This document shows positions 45,752-54,138 of a stretch of 64,000 nt of DNA, in pieces. The stretch spans positions 25,028 through 89,027 of the forward strand of contig JAFSTB010000014.1 of NCBI GenBank assembly GCA_017450685.1, written 5' to 3'. The first letter of the stretch is position 1, and each line of letters starts with the position of its first letter. The position numbers and the translations under genes are program-made. The notes beneath the pieces are model-generated. The model saw only the letters and a program-made list of their open reading frames with translations, made no database searches and was not told where the DNA came from. Source of the stretch: Paludibacteraceae bacterium. Lineage in GTDB: Bacteria > Bacteroidota > Bacteroidia > Bacteroidales > Paludibacteraceae.

Positions 45752-47089
45752 ATGAACACTACTATCTTCACCGAACAAGACATTGCTCAATTGGAGCAAA
45801 GAGGTATCACTCTGAAAGAAGCCCAACAACAACTCCAACACCTTAAAGAAGGTTTCCCTGATTTGGATATAGTAGCGCCGGCTACCATTAGCAACCAAGG
45901 TGTCAGACGGCTCACCGTAGCCCAACAAGACCACTATGTTCAACTATGGCAGGACTATGTTAAACAAGGGCACTCCATTGCTAAGTTCGTACCTGCCTCA
46001 GGAGCAGCCTCGCGTATGTTCAAAGACCTATACGCTTATCTCAACGACCCTGCTCAAGACAACGAACCTACATCAGCCGCCGTGCGAGAGTTCCTCGCTT
46101 CCATCGACAGGTTCGCTTTTGCTCCGCTGCTTAAAGATAAACACGGAAAAGAGGCTGTCCGTTGTCTGCTGGAAGAGAATAGATACGGTCAGCTGCCTAA
46201 AGGGCTGTTGCTCTTCCATACATATAAAGACGGTGCCAGAACGCCGGCTGCCGAACACTTGGCAGAAGGTGCTATGGTGATGGGGCAGGACGGACAAACC
46301 GTGAAAGTGCATTTCACTGTCAGTCATGAACATCTGCCGCTGTTCCGACAACATATAGCACAGATCCTACCCGACCTGCAACGCAAATATAATGTGCAGT
46401 ATGATGTCACATTCTCTGAGCAGTCGCCAAGCACCGACACCATAGCAGCCAACGCCGACGGCACACCTTTCCGTAATGCCGACGGCACGTTGCTCTTCCG
46501 TCCGGGGGGACACGGAGCACTAATAGAAAACCTCGCTAAGATAGATGCTGACATCATCTTTATAAAAAACATCGACAATATCGTTCCCGACCGCCTCAAA
46601 CGCAAAATCGTTCATTGGAAGCAAGTGATTGCCGGTGTCTTGGTGGAAGAGATGCAAAAAGGCATACACCAACGTCCTATACGCGTCTGCGGCGTTGTAC
46701 GCAACACGGGTGAACCCGGCGGAGGACCCTTCCTCGTGAAAGAACAAGACGGCTCCATCAGCCGACAGATATTGGAGTCAAGCCAGATAAAGGAGAAGTC
46801 GTTATTGGAACACTCTAAGTTCTTCAATCCTGTGGATTTAGTATGTTCAACGCGTGATGCACAAGGACAGACTTATCAATTGCGCGACTTCGTGGACGAG
46901 AACACCGGCTTCATATCCGAAAAGTCGAAAGACGGCAAAGAACTCAAAGCATTGGAACTTCCGGGACTGTGGAACGGGGCTATGTCTAAATGGGAAACAG
47001 TGTTCGTGGAAGTGCCAATCAGCACTTTCAACCCCGTCAAGACGGTCAATGACCTGCTGCGCAAACAACACCAACCTAAATATAAATAG
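45752..47089 (+). CDS. DUF4301 family protein
   Basis: 445 residues. Bacteroidetes-specific family; characteristic segments are EGFPDLDIVAPATI, IAKFVPASGAASRMFKDLY (about 70-88), LPKGLLLFHTYKDGARTPAAEHL and RVCGVVRNTGEPGGGPFLV. The VPASGAASRMFKDL and the late HGALIENLAKIDADIIF blocks resemble UDP-sugar pyrophosphorylase-like folds, so a nucleotidyltransferase fold is possible (inference). No signal peptide. Preceded by smpB (46-base gap), followed by the CYTH gene after 5 bases. Confidence 0.9.
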   Translation: MNTTIFTEQDIAQLEQRGITLKEAQQQLQHLKEGFPDLDIVAPATISNQGVRRLTVAQQDHYVQLWQDYVKQGHSIAKFVPASGAASRMFKDLYAYLNDPAQDNEPTSAAVREFLASIDRFAFAPLLKDKHGKEAVRCLLEENRYGQLPKGLLLFHTYKDGARTPAAEHLAEGAMVMGQDGQTVKVHFTVSHEHLPLFRQHIAQILPDLQRKYNVQYDVTFSEQSPSTDTIAANADGTPFRNADGTLLFRPGGHGALIENLAKIDADIIFIKNIDNIVPDRLKRKIVHWKQVIAGVLVEEMQKGIHQRPIRVCGVVRNTGEPGGGPFLVKEQDGSISRQILESSQIKEKSLLEHSKFFNPVDLVCSTRDAQGQTYQLRDFVDENTGFISEKSKDGKELKALELPGLWNGAMSKWETVFVEVPISTFNPVKTVNDLLRKQHQPKYK

Positions 47090-47094
47090 GTGCG

Positions 47095-47586
47095 ATGGAC
47101 AATACCAACCACAAAAACATCGAAATAGAGCGTAAGTTCCTCGTCAAAGACGACTCATACCAACAGTCAGCCACCCGAAGTATTCTTATTGAGCAGGGCT
47201 ACCTTGCACTCAACGAACGTTGCTCCGTCAGGGTGCGACTATGGGATGACAAAGGGTTTATCACCATCAAGTCCAAGGCCGTCAGAGGGTCGTTCTCGCG
47301 CTATGAGTTTGAGAAAGAGATACCTGCCTCTGAAGCCGAACAACTGCTTGCATTGGCTATGCCGGGCAAGATACAAAAACGCCGGTGGATTGTACCTATC
47401 GATAATAACCTTACCTGCGAGGTGGATGAGTTCTTTGGCGAAAACAAAGGGTTGGTGTTGGCTGAGATAGAGTTGGAAAGCGAACAACAGACGTTCATAA
47501 TGCCTTCATTTATAAGTGAAGAAGTGACCTTTGACCCGCGCTATTTCAATTCCTATCTTTGTCAAAAACCATATAGTACGTGGTAA
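47095..47586 (+). CDS. CYTH domain protein (class IV adenylate cyclase/thiamine triphosphatase superfamily)
   Basis: 163 residues. NIEIERKFLV at residues 7-16 is the ExExK metal/triphosphate motif; RCSVRVRLWDD, FITIKSKAVRGSFSRYEFEKEI and VDEFFGENKGLVLAEIELE complete the tunnel fold. Stand-alone CYTH proteins of this size hydrolyse inorganic or organic triphosphates (e.g. tripolyphosphate); cyclase activity is less likely. Co-transcribed with DUF4301. Confidence 0.92.
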   Translation: MDNTNHKNIEIERKFLVKDDSYQQSATRSILIEQGYLALNERCSVRVRLWDDKGFITIKSKAVRGSFSRYEFEKEIPASEAEQLLALAMPGKIQKRRWIVPIDNNLTCEVDEFFGENKGLVLAEIELESEQQTFIMPSFISEEVTFDPRYFNSYLCQKPYSTW

Positions 47587-47601
47587 TTTTTTGTAAAAAA
47601 G

Positions 47602-47643
47602 TGCGCAAAGATTTGCACAATTGAAATATGTGCCGTACTTTTG
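47602..47643 (+). promoter_or_regulatory. Promoter of tRNA-Leu/rpsU
   Basis: TTTG at 47612-47615, a 20-base gap, TACTTTTG at 47636-47643. An inverted repeat TGCGCAAA (47602-47609) and TTTGCACA (47612-47619), one mismatch, surrounds the -33 box. The -7 box ends 20 bases before the tRNA; the transcript should start near 47649. Confidence 0.78.
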
Positions 47644-47663
47644 CACGCTTTTTCAGTTAAAAA

Positions 47664-47745
47664 GCCCAGGTGGCGGAATCGGTAGACGCGCTGGTCTCAA
47701 ACACCAGTGGAGCAATCCGTGCCGGTTCGACCCCGGCCCTGGGTA
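47664..47745 (+). tRNA. tRNA-Leu (anticodon CAA)
   Basis: 82 bases without CCA. Acceptor GCCCAGG pairs with CCTGGGT (G-U at 1-72, discriminator A). D arm GCG/CGC, anticodon stem CTGGT/ACCAG with loop CTCAAAC (anticodon CAA, reads UUG), a 13-base variable region (class II, as expected for Leu) and T arm GCCGG-TTCGACC-CCGGC. The 3' CCA is not encoded. Confidence 0.95.
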
Positions 47746-47816
47746 CACTTAAAGGTCAGGCAACAGACTTAAACAGTTGCTATCCCTCGAAAAGGCTGAT
47801 TGCCTTGTGAGAAAAC

Positions 47817-47828
47817 AGAAAGGTGGTG
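47817..47828 (+). promoter_or_regulatory. Extended Shine-Dalgarno sequence of rpsU
   Basis: AGAAAGGTGGTG matches 11 of 12 positions of the full complement (AGAAAGGAGGTG) of the 16S 3' end, ending 7 bases before the ATG at 47836. Strong SDs are rare in this window. Known background: in Bacteroidetes the anti-SD is largely hidden on the ribosome with help from bS21, the product of this gene. Confidence 0.75.
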
Positions 47829-47835
47829 TCATGCA

Positions 47836-48030
47836 ATGATCGTAGTACCGGTAAAAGAAGGCGAGAATATCGAACGCGCCATTAAGAAATTCAAACGTAA
47901 ATTCGATAAGACGGGTGTTATTAAAGAGCTCCGTAGCCGTCAGCAATTCAACAAACCCAGCGAGTTGAAACGCAAAAAAATGATGCACGCTATCTATGTT
48001 CAGCAGTTGCATGCTCACGAAGAGATGTAA
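47836..48030 (+). CDS. rpsU: 30S ribosomal protein bS21
   Basis: 64 residues, MIVVPVKEGENIERAIKKFK at the start, then a basic helix (FDKTGVIKELRSRQQF) and RKKMMHAIYVQQLHAHEEM at the end. Full length for Bacteroidetes, where bS21 is small. The ATG at 47836 is fixed by the strong SD and by the family N-terminus. It is probably co-transcribed with tRNA-Leu (90-base spacer). The terminator 71 bases downstream closes the unit. Confidence 0.95.
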   Translation: MIVVPVKEGENIERAIKKFKRKFDKTGVIKELRSRQQFNKPSELKRKKMMHAIYVQQLHAHEEM

Positions 48031-48101
48031 TAGAGAACACCAACGAACGCTCTGAAGAGGTATGGCAGACATACACTTCAAGAGGGATTACAAACAAAAA
48101 G

Positions 48102-48126
48102 GACAAGTCGGAAGGCTTGTCTTTTT
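48102..48126 (+). terminator. Rho-independent terminator after rpsU
   Basis: Stem GACAAG (48102-48107) and CTTGTC (48116-48121), 8-base loop, followed by five T residues and a T-rich stretch. Confidence 0.75.
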
Positions 48127-48180
48127 CGCTTTTCTTTGTCTTTTTTTTGTTTCCTTCTGCGGCTATAATGGCAAAGCAAA

Positions 48181-48218
48181 GAGGCTGTAACGATGTTATA
48201 AAGCGGCTCAACAGCCTC
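48181..48218. other. Unassigned 8-bp stem with 22-base loop
   Basis: GAGGCTGT (48181-48188) pairs with ACAGCCTC (48211-48218). It lies in the 360-base gap between rpsU and the surface-protein operon, after the rpsU terminator and before the operon promoter. No gene is visible around it: a possible small RNA, second terminator or decayed element. Confidence 0.35.
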
Positions 48219-48271
48219 GGTAAGGAAAACGCAAAATGTGAAAAATAGCTGTAAATAAGTGAAAAAACGCA

Positions 48272-48319
48272 ATAAATTGCGCAATTGTTTGCGCAATTTA
48301 TCATTTTTCCATAACTTTG
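48272..48319 (+). promoter_or_regulatory. Promoter with perfect 12-bp palindrome upstream of the surface-protein operon
   Basis: TTTG at 48288-48291, a 20-base gap, TAACTTTG at 48312-48319. A perfect inverted repeat (arms 48272-48283 and 48290-48301, 6-base loop, arm sequence ATAAATTGCGCA) covers the -33 box. A repressor or activator site is likely. The predicted leader is about 65 bases to the ATG at 48391. Confidence 0.75.
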
Positions 48320-48390
48320 CCGCCTAATGTGATATAAAGGAATCGCATCTTTGTACTTAAAACTGGAAGAATCTAATTATAAAAGTGTTA

Positions 48391-51300
48391 ATGTTTCGCA
48401 AATTAGTTAATATTGTATTAACGCTCTTGCCATTTCTTTTTTATAGTATGGATATATGCTCTCAAAATATATCTGTACACTTTGACTATAACGAGATGTT
48501 AGATACTCAGGTTGAACCATATCGTTCTGATGGATATTGGTATTTTTGCAATAATTTAGTTATAGTGTCTGCAAAAAAAGCAAATGGTGATGGAATTCAG
48601 TTGGATTTCAATAGAGAGACTGATGACTATTATTATGGATATGATAGAGGTTGTACTAATGACAGAGAGATGGATGGTCCGGTGGCAGATACATATCCGT
48701 TATATAAATCGCAAGTTCAAAATTTAAATGGCACCTATGCTTGGGTATGTCCGAGTGTAGATGCTGTATTAGTGTATAATGAGCAACAAGTCCGAATAAA
48801 TGGTCGCAATCAAACTATGAAGACCGGTGTTTATTCAGCAGTTAAGGTTAATGGTACTACTTATTATATTAGATATGGATCTGTTCAAGTGTCTCAAAAT
48901 AACGTTGAAGGAATGTTCATCGAGTCCGTAGGAGTTAGAGATTATAACAATACACGGGATATTTACTTTACCATAGGCAATCGCTCTGAGCAAAGCCATA
49001 CTTTTGATAACGGTAAATTGACGAATAATGGTTCGACTTTTACAATGTCCGGTAATGATGGTTCCACAAATACTAATATTTCCATAAACAAAACATTAAC
49101 CACTGGAAGTTCAATATTTACTAAAACTAATGTAAATTTAGCAAATACTTCTCTTATATACGAAGGGAATACTATAGCCATATCTGATGTTTCCGGAAGC
49201 ATAGATTATGATGGCAAAAATTGCACGATGCGTGCTACCATTAGAGATAGTAGAGAAAATGTATATTGCCTGACATTAGTGAAAAATACTAATGCTATTG
49301 AGTACAACGACACTATTTGTGCGGGTGATGTGTATGATATTGACGAGTTGATTGATAGGCATGCTGATGTGGATTGTCCGGTTGCTGAATTGGCATTACT
49401 CACCGAAACACCTTACACTCCCAACCCTAACAAGCGAATAGATAAGAGCGCTGTATGGTCAGGCACTATCTATAATAACGACGATGAAGAGGTGGAGTGT
49501 GTAGTCAATGTATATACCATCTCGGTCAATAACACGACGGAAAGTAAGACCTTCTGCTACGATGAGGACGACCTGACGGAGATAACTGCTTTCTGGAACA
49601 GTCATACCCTCGTTGACCCTTCAACAGGCAATGCCGTAGCCCTGCCGACAGGCATAACAGCGAAAACTCAGATAACGGCTGAGGAAAAGAAAAACACCAC
49701 TATCGGCACTTACACCTGCACCTCAACCACCACTTACAATATCACCATCATCCCTGTTAACAAGACCACTGATACACAGTGGATATGCAGCACGGAATTG
49801 GCCATTGACGGCTTTGAGTGGCACGGCAATGTATATTATGCCAAACCGGCGGTGGCACCCACATACAGCACCACCAATGCCGACGGCTGCAACGACATAA
49901 CCGTTTTGGACTTAAACGTTTGTCAAGCACAGACCTTTATCGACACCAAAACCGTTTGCTCATTATCGACATTCTCCTACGTTTGGGATCGTAAGTCGTC
50001 GGCGGTGACCAACAAGACGCAAGCCGACATTAAGACCTTCACCTACGAAGGGACAACATACAACGTTGTTGACTCACTGTTCGTTGCTAAGACTGATTGT
50101 GGTGAGGCTTATTGCGAGGATGCCTACTATCTGGCAGTACAGTCCTTGTCAGACCCGCTGCAGTTTGTTCAGTCAGCCGTGATATGTGCCACCGAGTGGG
50201 ATGACCTCTCAGGCGGGTATGTACATACTTTTGCCAATAGTCATACTATCACTGTCACCGATACTCTGGCAGGAGAGAAAGTAGGTATTGACACCTATCG
50301 TTATCGTGATACGGAGCAGAACACCGATGGCTGCGATATAGCCCATTATACTCTCGATCTGCGGGTGGTGCGACCTCGTACAATGCAGACCGACACTATA
50401 CGTCAGTGTAGTAATGATATGGAGGCTAAGTCGTGGCTCATTGACGGTTGGGCAGAGCATAACGACAAAGAGGAGTTCCAATGGTTGGAAGCAGCTGTGT
50501 CGAAAGCCGATACGATGTACTACGACACACTGCGCAACGCTGCAGGCTGTGACAGTATATACTACTCGCTGTGTTATATTCAAGACACTGCCTACGTTGA
50601 GACACCTGCCTCTTTTTTTACCCCTTATTCCGACTACCGCAAGAAAGATACCGTCTATGTTAATCTCAACACCGCCTATACATGGGAGGGCAGACCGCAA
50701 GCCACTGACAAGGAGGGTGTCTTTACCGATCAGGTGGTTCTTTCCTCGTCGCACGGTTGCGACAGTGTGCGCGTACTCACTCTATGTGTGCTGCAAAGCG
50801 AAGAGCATATCTATCAAACCGTATGTGCCGGCGATATGCCTTACATTTGGCAACACACTGACGGTGCAGACAACACCTGCTATTCCGCCGGCATTTACGA
50901 ATACAACTCAAAGACTTGGCAGAATACCGACTCGACGGCTATCCTGCACTTGACAGTGCTAACACCCGTTGATAGCACATATAGCAAGGCTATAATGGCA
51001 GGCGATACCTATAACGATAGTCACTTCGCCGGTCTGACCGCTGCCGACACTTACACTACTTCACTCAAGTACGACAACACCGACTGCGACAGCGTTGTCT
51101 ATCGTTTGACACTCACTATCACCCAGCCCGAAGTGAAGGACACCGAATATGCCGTCATCTGTTCCAATGAGGGCGGGTATGAATGGAAGATTGACAATTG
51201 GACTGAACATAATCTGAAGTTCGACCACGTGTTGGAAGCCGGACGGTACCTTGATACCCTGCGTTCAGTGACCGGTCGAGACAGTGTATATTATTCGTTG

Positions 51301-54126
51301 CAACTGACCGTCTATCCCGCCTACACACTGCAAAACGGCGTTACGCCGGAATACGATGTCGATTCGCGCGTGCGCGATACTATATATATAAACAAAGGTG
51401 ATACCTACTATTTTGAGTCGCTTGATCAGGTGCTGGACGAAGAAGGTACATATATAGGTTTCGACAAGACCCGTATCACCCACTGCGATAGCGTCACTAT
51501 CCTCACGCTATATGTGCTTAATAATAAGGAAGATGTCCATGCAACTATCTGTTCTGACGCACTACCGTATATATGGCAACACACCGACGGAGAAGATGGT
51601 GTGTATAACGCATCAGGCGACTATGAATATCTCACTCTGACTACTCACGGCACCGACTCCATCGTCACACTTCATCTGACTGTCAATACCGCCTACAACT
51701 TAACCGACGGCGCAACAATATGTTACAGCGAGTTGGCTGATTTCCGCTGGGGTGATGTTGCTTTCACCGATGTGATAACCGACAACACCGGCTCTACGCA
51801 GACAGCCACCAAAGTGAAGACCTTTACCACTGTATGCGGCTGCGATAGTATAGTGACCTATACCCTCACCGTCAAACCTACTTTTGAACTTACCGACCAA
51901 GCCACTATATGCTATAATGAATTAGCCGATTTCCGTTGGGAAGGAGAGTCCTTCACCGACCTAATAACCGACAACACAGGTGTTCGTCAGACAGCCATCA
52001 AAACCAAGACCCTGAACACGGTCAACGGCTGCGATAGCATAGTTGCTTTCACTCTGACAGTCAATCCTATAAAGAGCGGTGTCGATCAAGTCACTATCTG
52101 CTCGTCTGAGTTGCCCTATCGCTGGAATGGCTACACCATCGCTTCGGCGGCTGATGCTGAAGGCAAGAATATCATACTCACCACCACTGACGGTTGCGAT
52201 AGCGTGGTGTCGCTTGCACTCACCATTAACAATGCCTACACCGACATAACCGACGATGCCACAATCTGTTATAATGAGTTAGCCTCTTTCCGTTGGGAAG
52301 GTGAGGCTTTCGACGGACTGATAACCGCCAACACCGGCACCATACAGACGGCTACACTGACCAAGACATTGACCACGGTTGCCACCGATTGCGATAGTAC
52401 CGTCACCTTCACTCTGACTGTCAATCCGACCTTCGCTGTGGAAGATGGTGCCACTATATGTTATAGCGAACTGGCTTCCTTCACTTGGGAAAATGAGACC
52501 TTTACCGACCTTATCAGTAGCAACACCGGTAAGACGCAACAAGTGACGAAGACGAAGAACCTCACTACCGTCAATGGCTGCGATAGCATAGTCAGTTTCA
52601 CGCTAACCGTTCATCCTACCTTCGAACGGAGTATGACACAGACGATATGCGATAGCGAACTGCCATATACCATCGGTCAGGAGGTGTTCACCAAAGGAGA
52701 GACACGAGTACTCAACCTTAAGTCGGTGAACGATTGTGACAGTATCGTGACCATCACCCTCGTTGTCCTTCCCACCTACACCGGCATAACCGACGGCACT
52801 TCTATCTGTTATGATGAGTTAACCTCTTTCCGTTGGGAGGGTGAGACGTTCAGCGGACTGATAACCGCCAACACCGGCACCACACAGACGGCTTCACTGA
52901 CTAAGACACTACGCACCTATAATGACTGCGATAGTACCGTCACTTTCACCCTTACCGTCAATCCGACCTACGAGGTGACCGATGCACGCACAATTTGCGA
53001 AAGTGAACTGCCCTACCGTTGGGAAGGCAATGTGTTCAACACCGATGCCACACGCACACAGACACTGACAACAGTCAATGGCTGCGACTCAATAGTACAT
53101 TTCTCTTTGACGGTGCAACGCACAACGATAAAGACCCTCTCCGACGAGGTATGCGACAATAAGTTGCCATACGTATGGACTACCTATCACGAACAATATC
53201 TGACCGAAGCAGGTACATACAGAGACGTGGAAAAGAGCAGCATGGGTTGCGATAGCGTCATACATATACTCAACCTATCCGTCTTCTCAACACCCGTCAT
53301 TGGAAATGCCGTTGTGGCTAATCAGAATATATGTCCTGACAAAGAGAACCTGCAGATAGAGTTCACTTACACCTATGGCAGACCAAACACCTACGAAGTA
53401 GTGTTCGATGCCAATGCCATCGAGCAGAACTTCACCGATCAAGAAGGTGTCATCTTAGCCAACGGTACTACCTATATCAATGTAGGTATTCCGTATGATG
53501 TCACTTCCGATTATAATACCTATCCGAAAGCCGACTACTATAACGCAACACTGCGAGTGACCGACCAATGTGAGAAAGTGACCGAATATCCGTTGTCCTT
53601 CACTCTTTTATACCCCGCTTCACTCATCAAACAGAAATGGAACGACGTGCTGGCTATCTACAACGAGAAATATAACGGCGGTATGACCTTCTCCAATATC
53701 CGTTGGTATCACAATGGCAATTATGTTGTAGGTCAAGGCGATAACCACTCGTATATATATGAGACACCTCATCTCTCTTATGGTGAGCCTTATTGGGTTG
53801 AACTAACACGCGCCGACGACGGTAAGACTTTCCGCACCTGCGAGTTCTACCCCGAACAAAAAGCCTCTGCTCCTGAACGCAACGGCGAACGTGTACGCAT
53901 AAGACAAGAAGAGCAGAACAACAGCCGAACCATCCTTATCGAAACAGATATAGAAGGAACGTATATGGTGTATGATATCACCGGCAAACAGTTGCAGAAG
54001 GGTAGGTTTAACAACCTTACTGACAACCATATACGCCTTGATAGATATTGCACCGAAGGTACTTATCTGATCTATTTCCGCGGAGATGAGGGTGAGACGG
54101 AAGTGAAGAAGTGGTTAGTAAAATAA
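48391..54126 (+). CDS. Giant Cys-repeat surface protein with T9SS-type sorting tail (second locus)
   Basis: 1911 residues from the ATG at 48391 (a GTG two codons earlier is less likely). Signal peptide to about residue 27 (FYSMDICSQN). Residues 28-300: a unique Tyr/Asn-rich region encoded by AT-rich DNA (20-33 GC bases per 60 less than later). Then about 21 repeats (about 307-1633), of which units such as TICYNELADFRWEGESFTD ... GCDSIVAFTLTVNP form a closely related subset; the C-terminal module KQKWNDVL, YNGG, NIRWYHNG, DDGKTFRTC; and a tail with YDITGKQLQKGRF ... EVKKWLVK like a T9SS type A sorting domain. It is the first gene of an operon with three other envelope genes. Role unknown; an adhesive or structural surface fibre is inference. 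Confidence 0.88.
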   Translation: MFRKLVNIVLTLLPFLFYSMDICSQNISVHFDYNEMLDTQVEPYRSDGYWYFCNNLVIVSAKKANGDGIQLDFNRETDDYYYGYDRGCTNDREMDGPVADTYPLYKSQVQNLNGTYAWVCPSVDAVLVYNEQQVRINGRNQTMKTGVYSAVKVNGTTYYIRYGSVQVSQNNVEGMFIESVGVRDYNNTRDIYFTIGNRSEQSHTFDNGKLTNNGSTFTMSGNDGSTNTNISINKTLTTGSSIFTKTNVNLANTSLIYEGNTIAISDVSGSIDYDGKNCTMRATIRDSRENVYCLTLVKNTNAIEYNDTICAGDVYDIDELIDRHADVDCPVAELALLTETPYTPNPNKRIDKSAVWSGTIYNNDDEEVECVVNVYTISVNNTTESKTFCYDEDDLTEITAFWNSHTLVDPSTGNAVALPTGITAKTQITAEEKKNTTIGTYTCTSTTTYNITIIPVNKTTDTQWICSTELAIDGFEWHGNVYYAKPAVAPTYSTTNADGCNDITVLDLNVCQAQTFIDTKTVCSLSTFSYVWDRKSSAVTNKTQADIKTFTYEGTTYNVVDSLFVAKTDCGEAYCEDAYYLAVQSLSDPLQFVQSAVICATEWDDLSGGYVHTFANSHTITVTDTLAGEKVGIDTYRYRDTEQNTDGCDIAHYTLDLRVVRPRTMQTDTIRQCSNDMEAKSWLIDGWAEHNDKEEFQWLEAAVSKADTMYYDTLRNAAGCDSIYYSLCYIQDTAYVETPASFFTPYSDYRKKDTVYVNLNTAYTWEGRPQATDKEGVFTDQVVLSSSHGCDSVRVLTLCVLQSEEHIYQTVCAGDMPYIWQHTDGADNTCYSAGIYEYNSKTWQNTDSTAILHLTVLTPVDSTYSKAIMAGDTYNDSHFAGLTAADTYTTSLKYDNTDCDSVVYRLTLTITQPEVKDTEYAVICSNEGGYEWKIDNWTEHNLKFDHVLEAGRYLDTLRSVTGRDSVYYSLQLTVYPAYTLQNGVTPEYDVDSRVRDTIYINKGDTYYFESLDQVLDEEGTYIGFDKTRITHCDSVTILTLYVLNNKEDVHATICSDALPYIWQHTDGEDGVYNASGDYEYLTLTTHGTDSIVTLHLTVNTAYNLTDGATICYSELADFRWGDVAFTDVITDNTGSTQTATKVKTFTTVCGCDSIVTYTLTVKPTFELTDQATICYNELADFRWEGESFTDLITDNTGVRQTAIKTKTLNTVNGCDSIVAFTLTVNPIKSGVDQVTICSSELPYRWNGYTIASAADAEGKNIILTTTDGCDSVVSLALTINNAYTDITDDATICYNELASFRWEGEAFDGLITANTGTIQTATLTKTLTTVATDCDSTVTFTLTVNPTFAVEDGATICYSELASFTWENETFTDLISSNTGKTQQVTKTKNLTTVNGCDSIVSFTLTVHPTFERSMTQTICDSELPYTIGQEVFTKGETRVLNLKSVNDCDSIVTITLVVLPTYTGITDGTSICYDELTSFRWEGETFSGLITANTGTTQTASLTKTLRTYNDCDSTVTFTLTVNPTYEVTDARTICESELPYRWEGNVFNTDATRTQTLTTVNGCDSIVHFSLTVQRTTIKTLSDEVCDNKLPYVWTTYHEQYLTEAGTYRDVEKSSMGCDSVIHILNLSVFSTPVIGNAVVANQNICPDKENLQIEFTYTYGRPNTYEVVFDANAIEQNFTDQEGVILANGTTYINVGIPYDVTSDYNTYPKADYYNATLRVTDQCEKVTEYPLSFTLLYPASLIKQKWNDVLAIYNEKYNGGMTFSNIRWYHNGNYVVGQGDNHSYIYETPHLSYGEPYWVELTRADDGKTFRTCEFYPEQKASAPERNGERVRIRQEEQNNSRTILIETDIEGTYMVYDITGKQLQKGRFNNLTDNHIRLDRYCTEGTYLIYFRGDEGETEVKKWLVK
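49309..53290 (+). repeat. Array of about 21 Cys-containing protein repeats, partly duplicated at DNA level
   Basis: Units of 45-70 residues ending in CDSxVTxxLTV. Two segments, around 52269-52420 and 52809-52960, are nearly identical DNA exactly 540 bases (180 codons, three units) apart, so the array has recently grown by block duplication. Unit boundaries are approximate. Confidence 0.8.
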
Positions 54127-54138
54127 ATTTCACACTAT

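Noticed and set aside
47800-47835. Longer start of rpsU
   Set aside because: The extra 12 residues are not part of bS21, and the strong SD points to the ATG at 47836.
48102-48218. Riboswitch or tmRNA near rpsU
   Set aside because: No conserved core is recognisable; only simple hairpins are seen. No riboswitch was recognised at ribE either.
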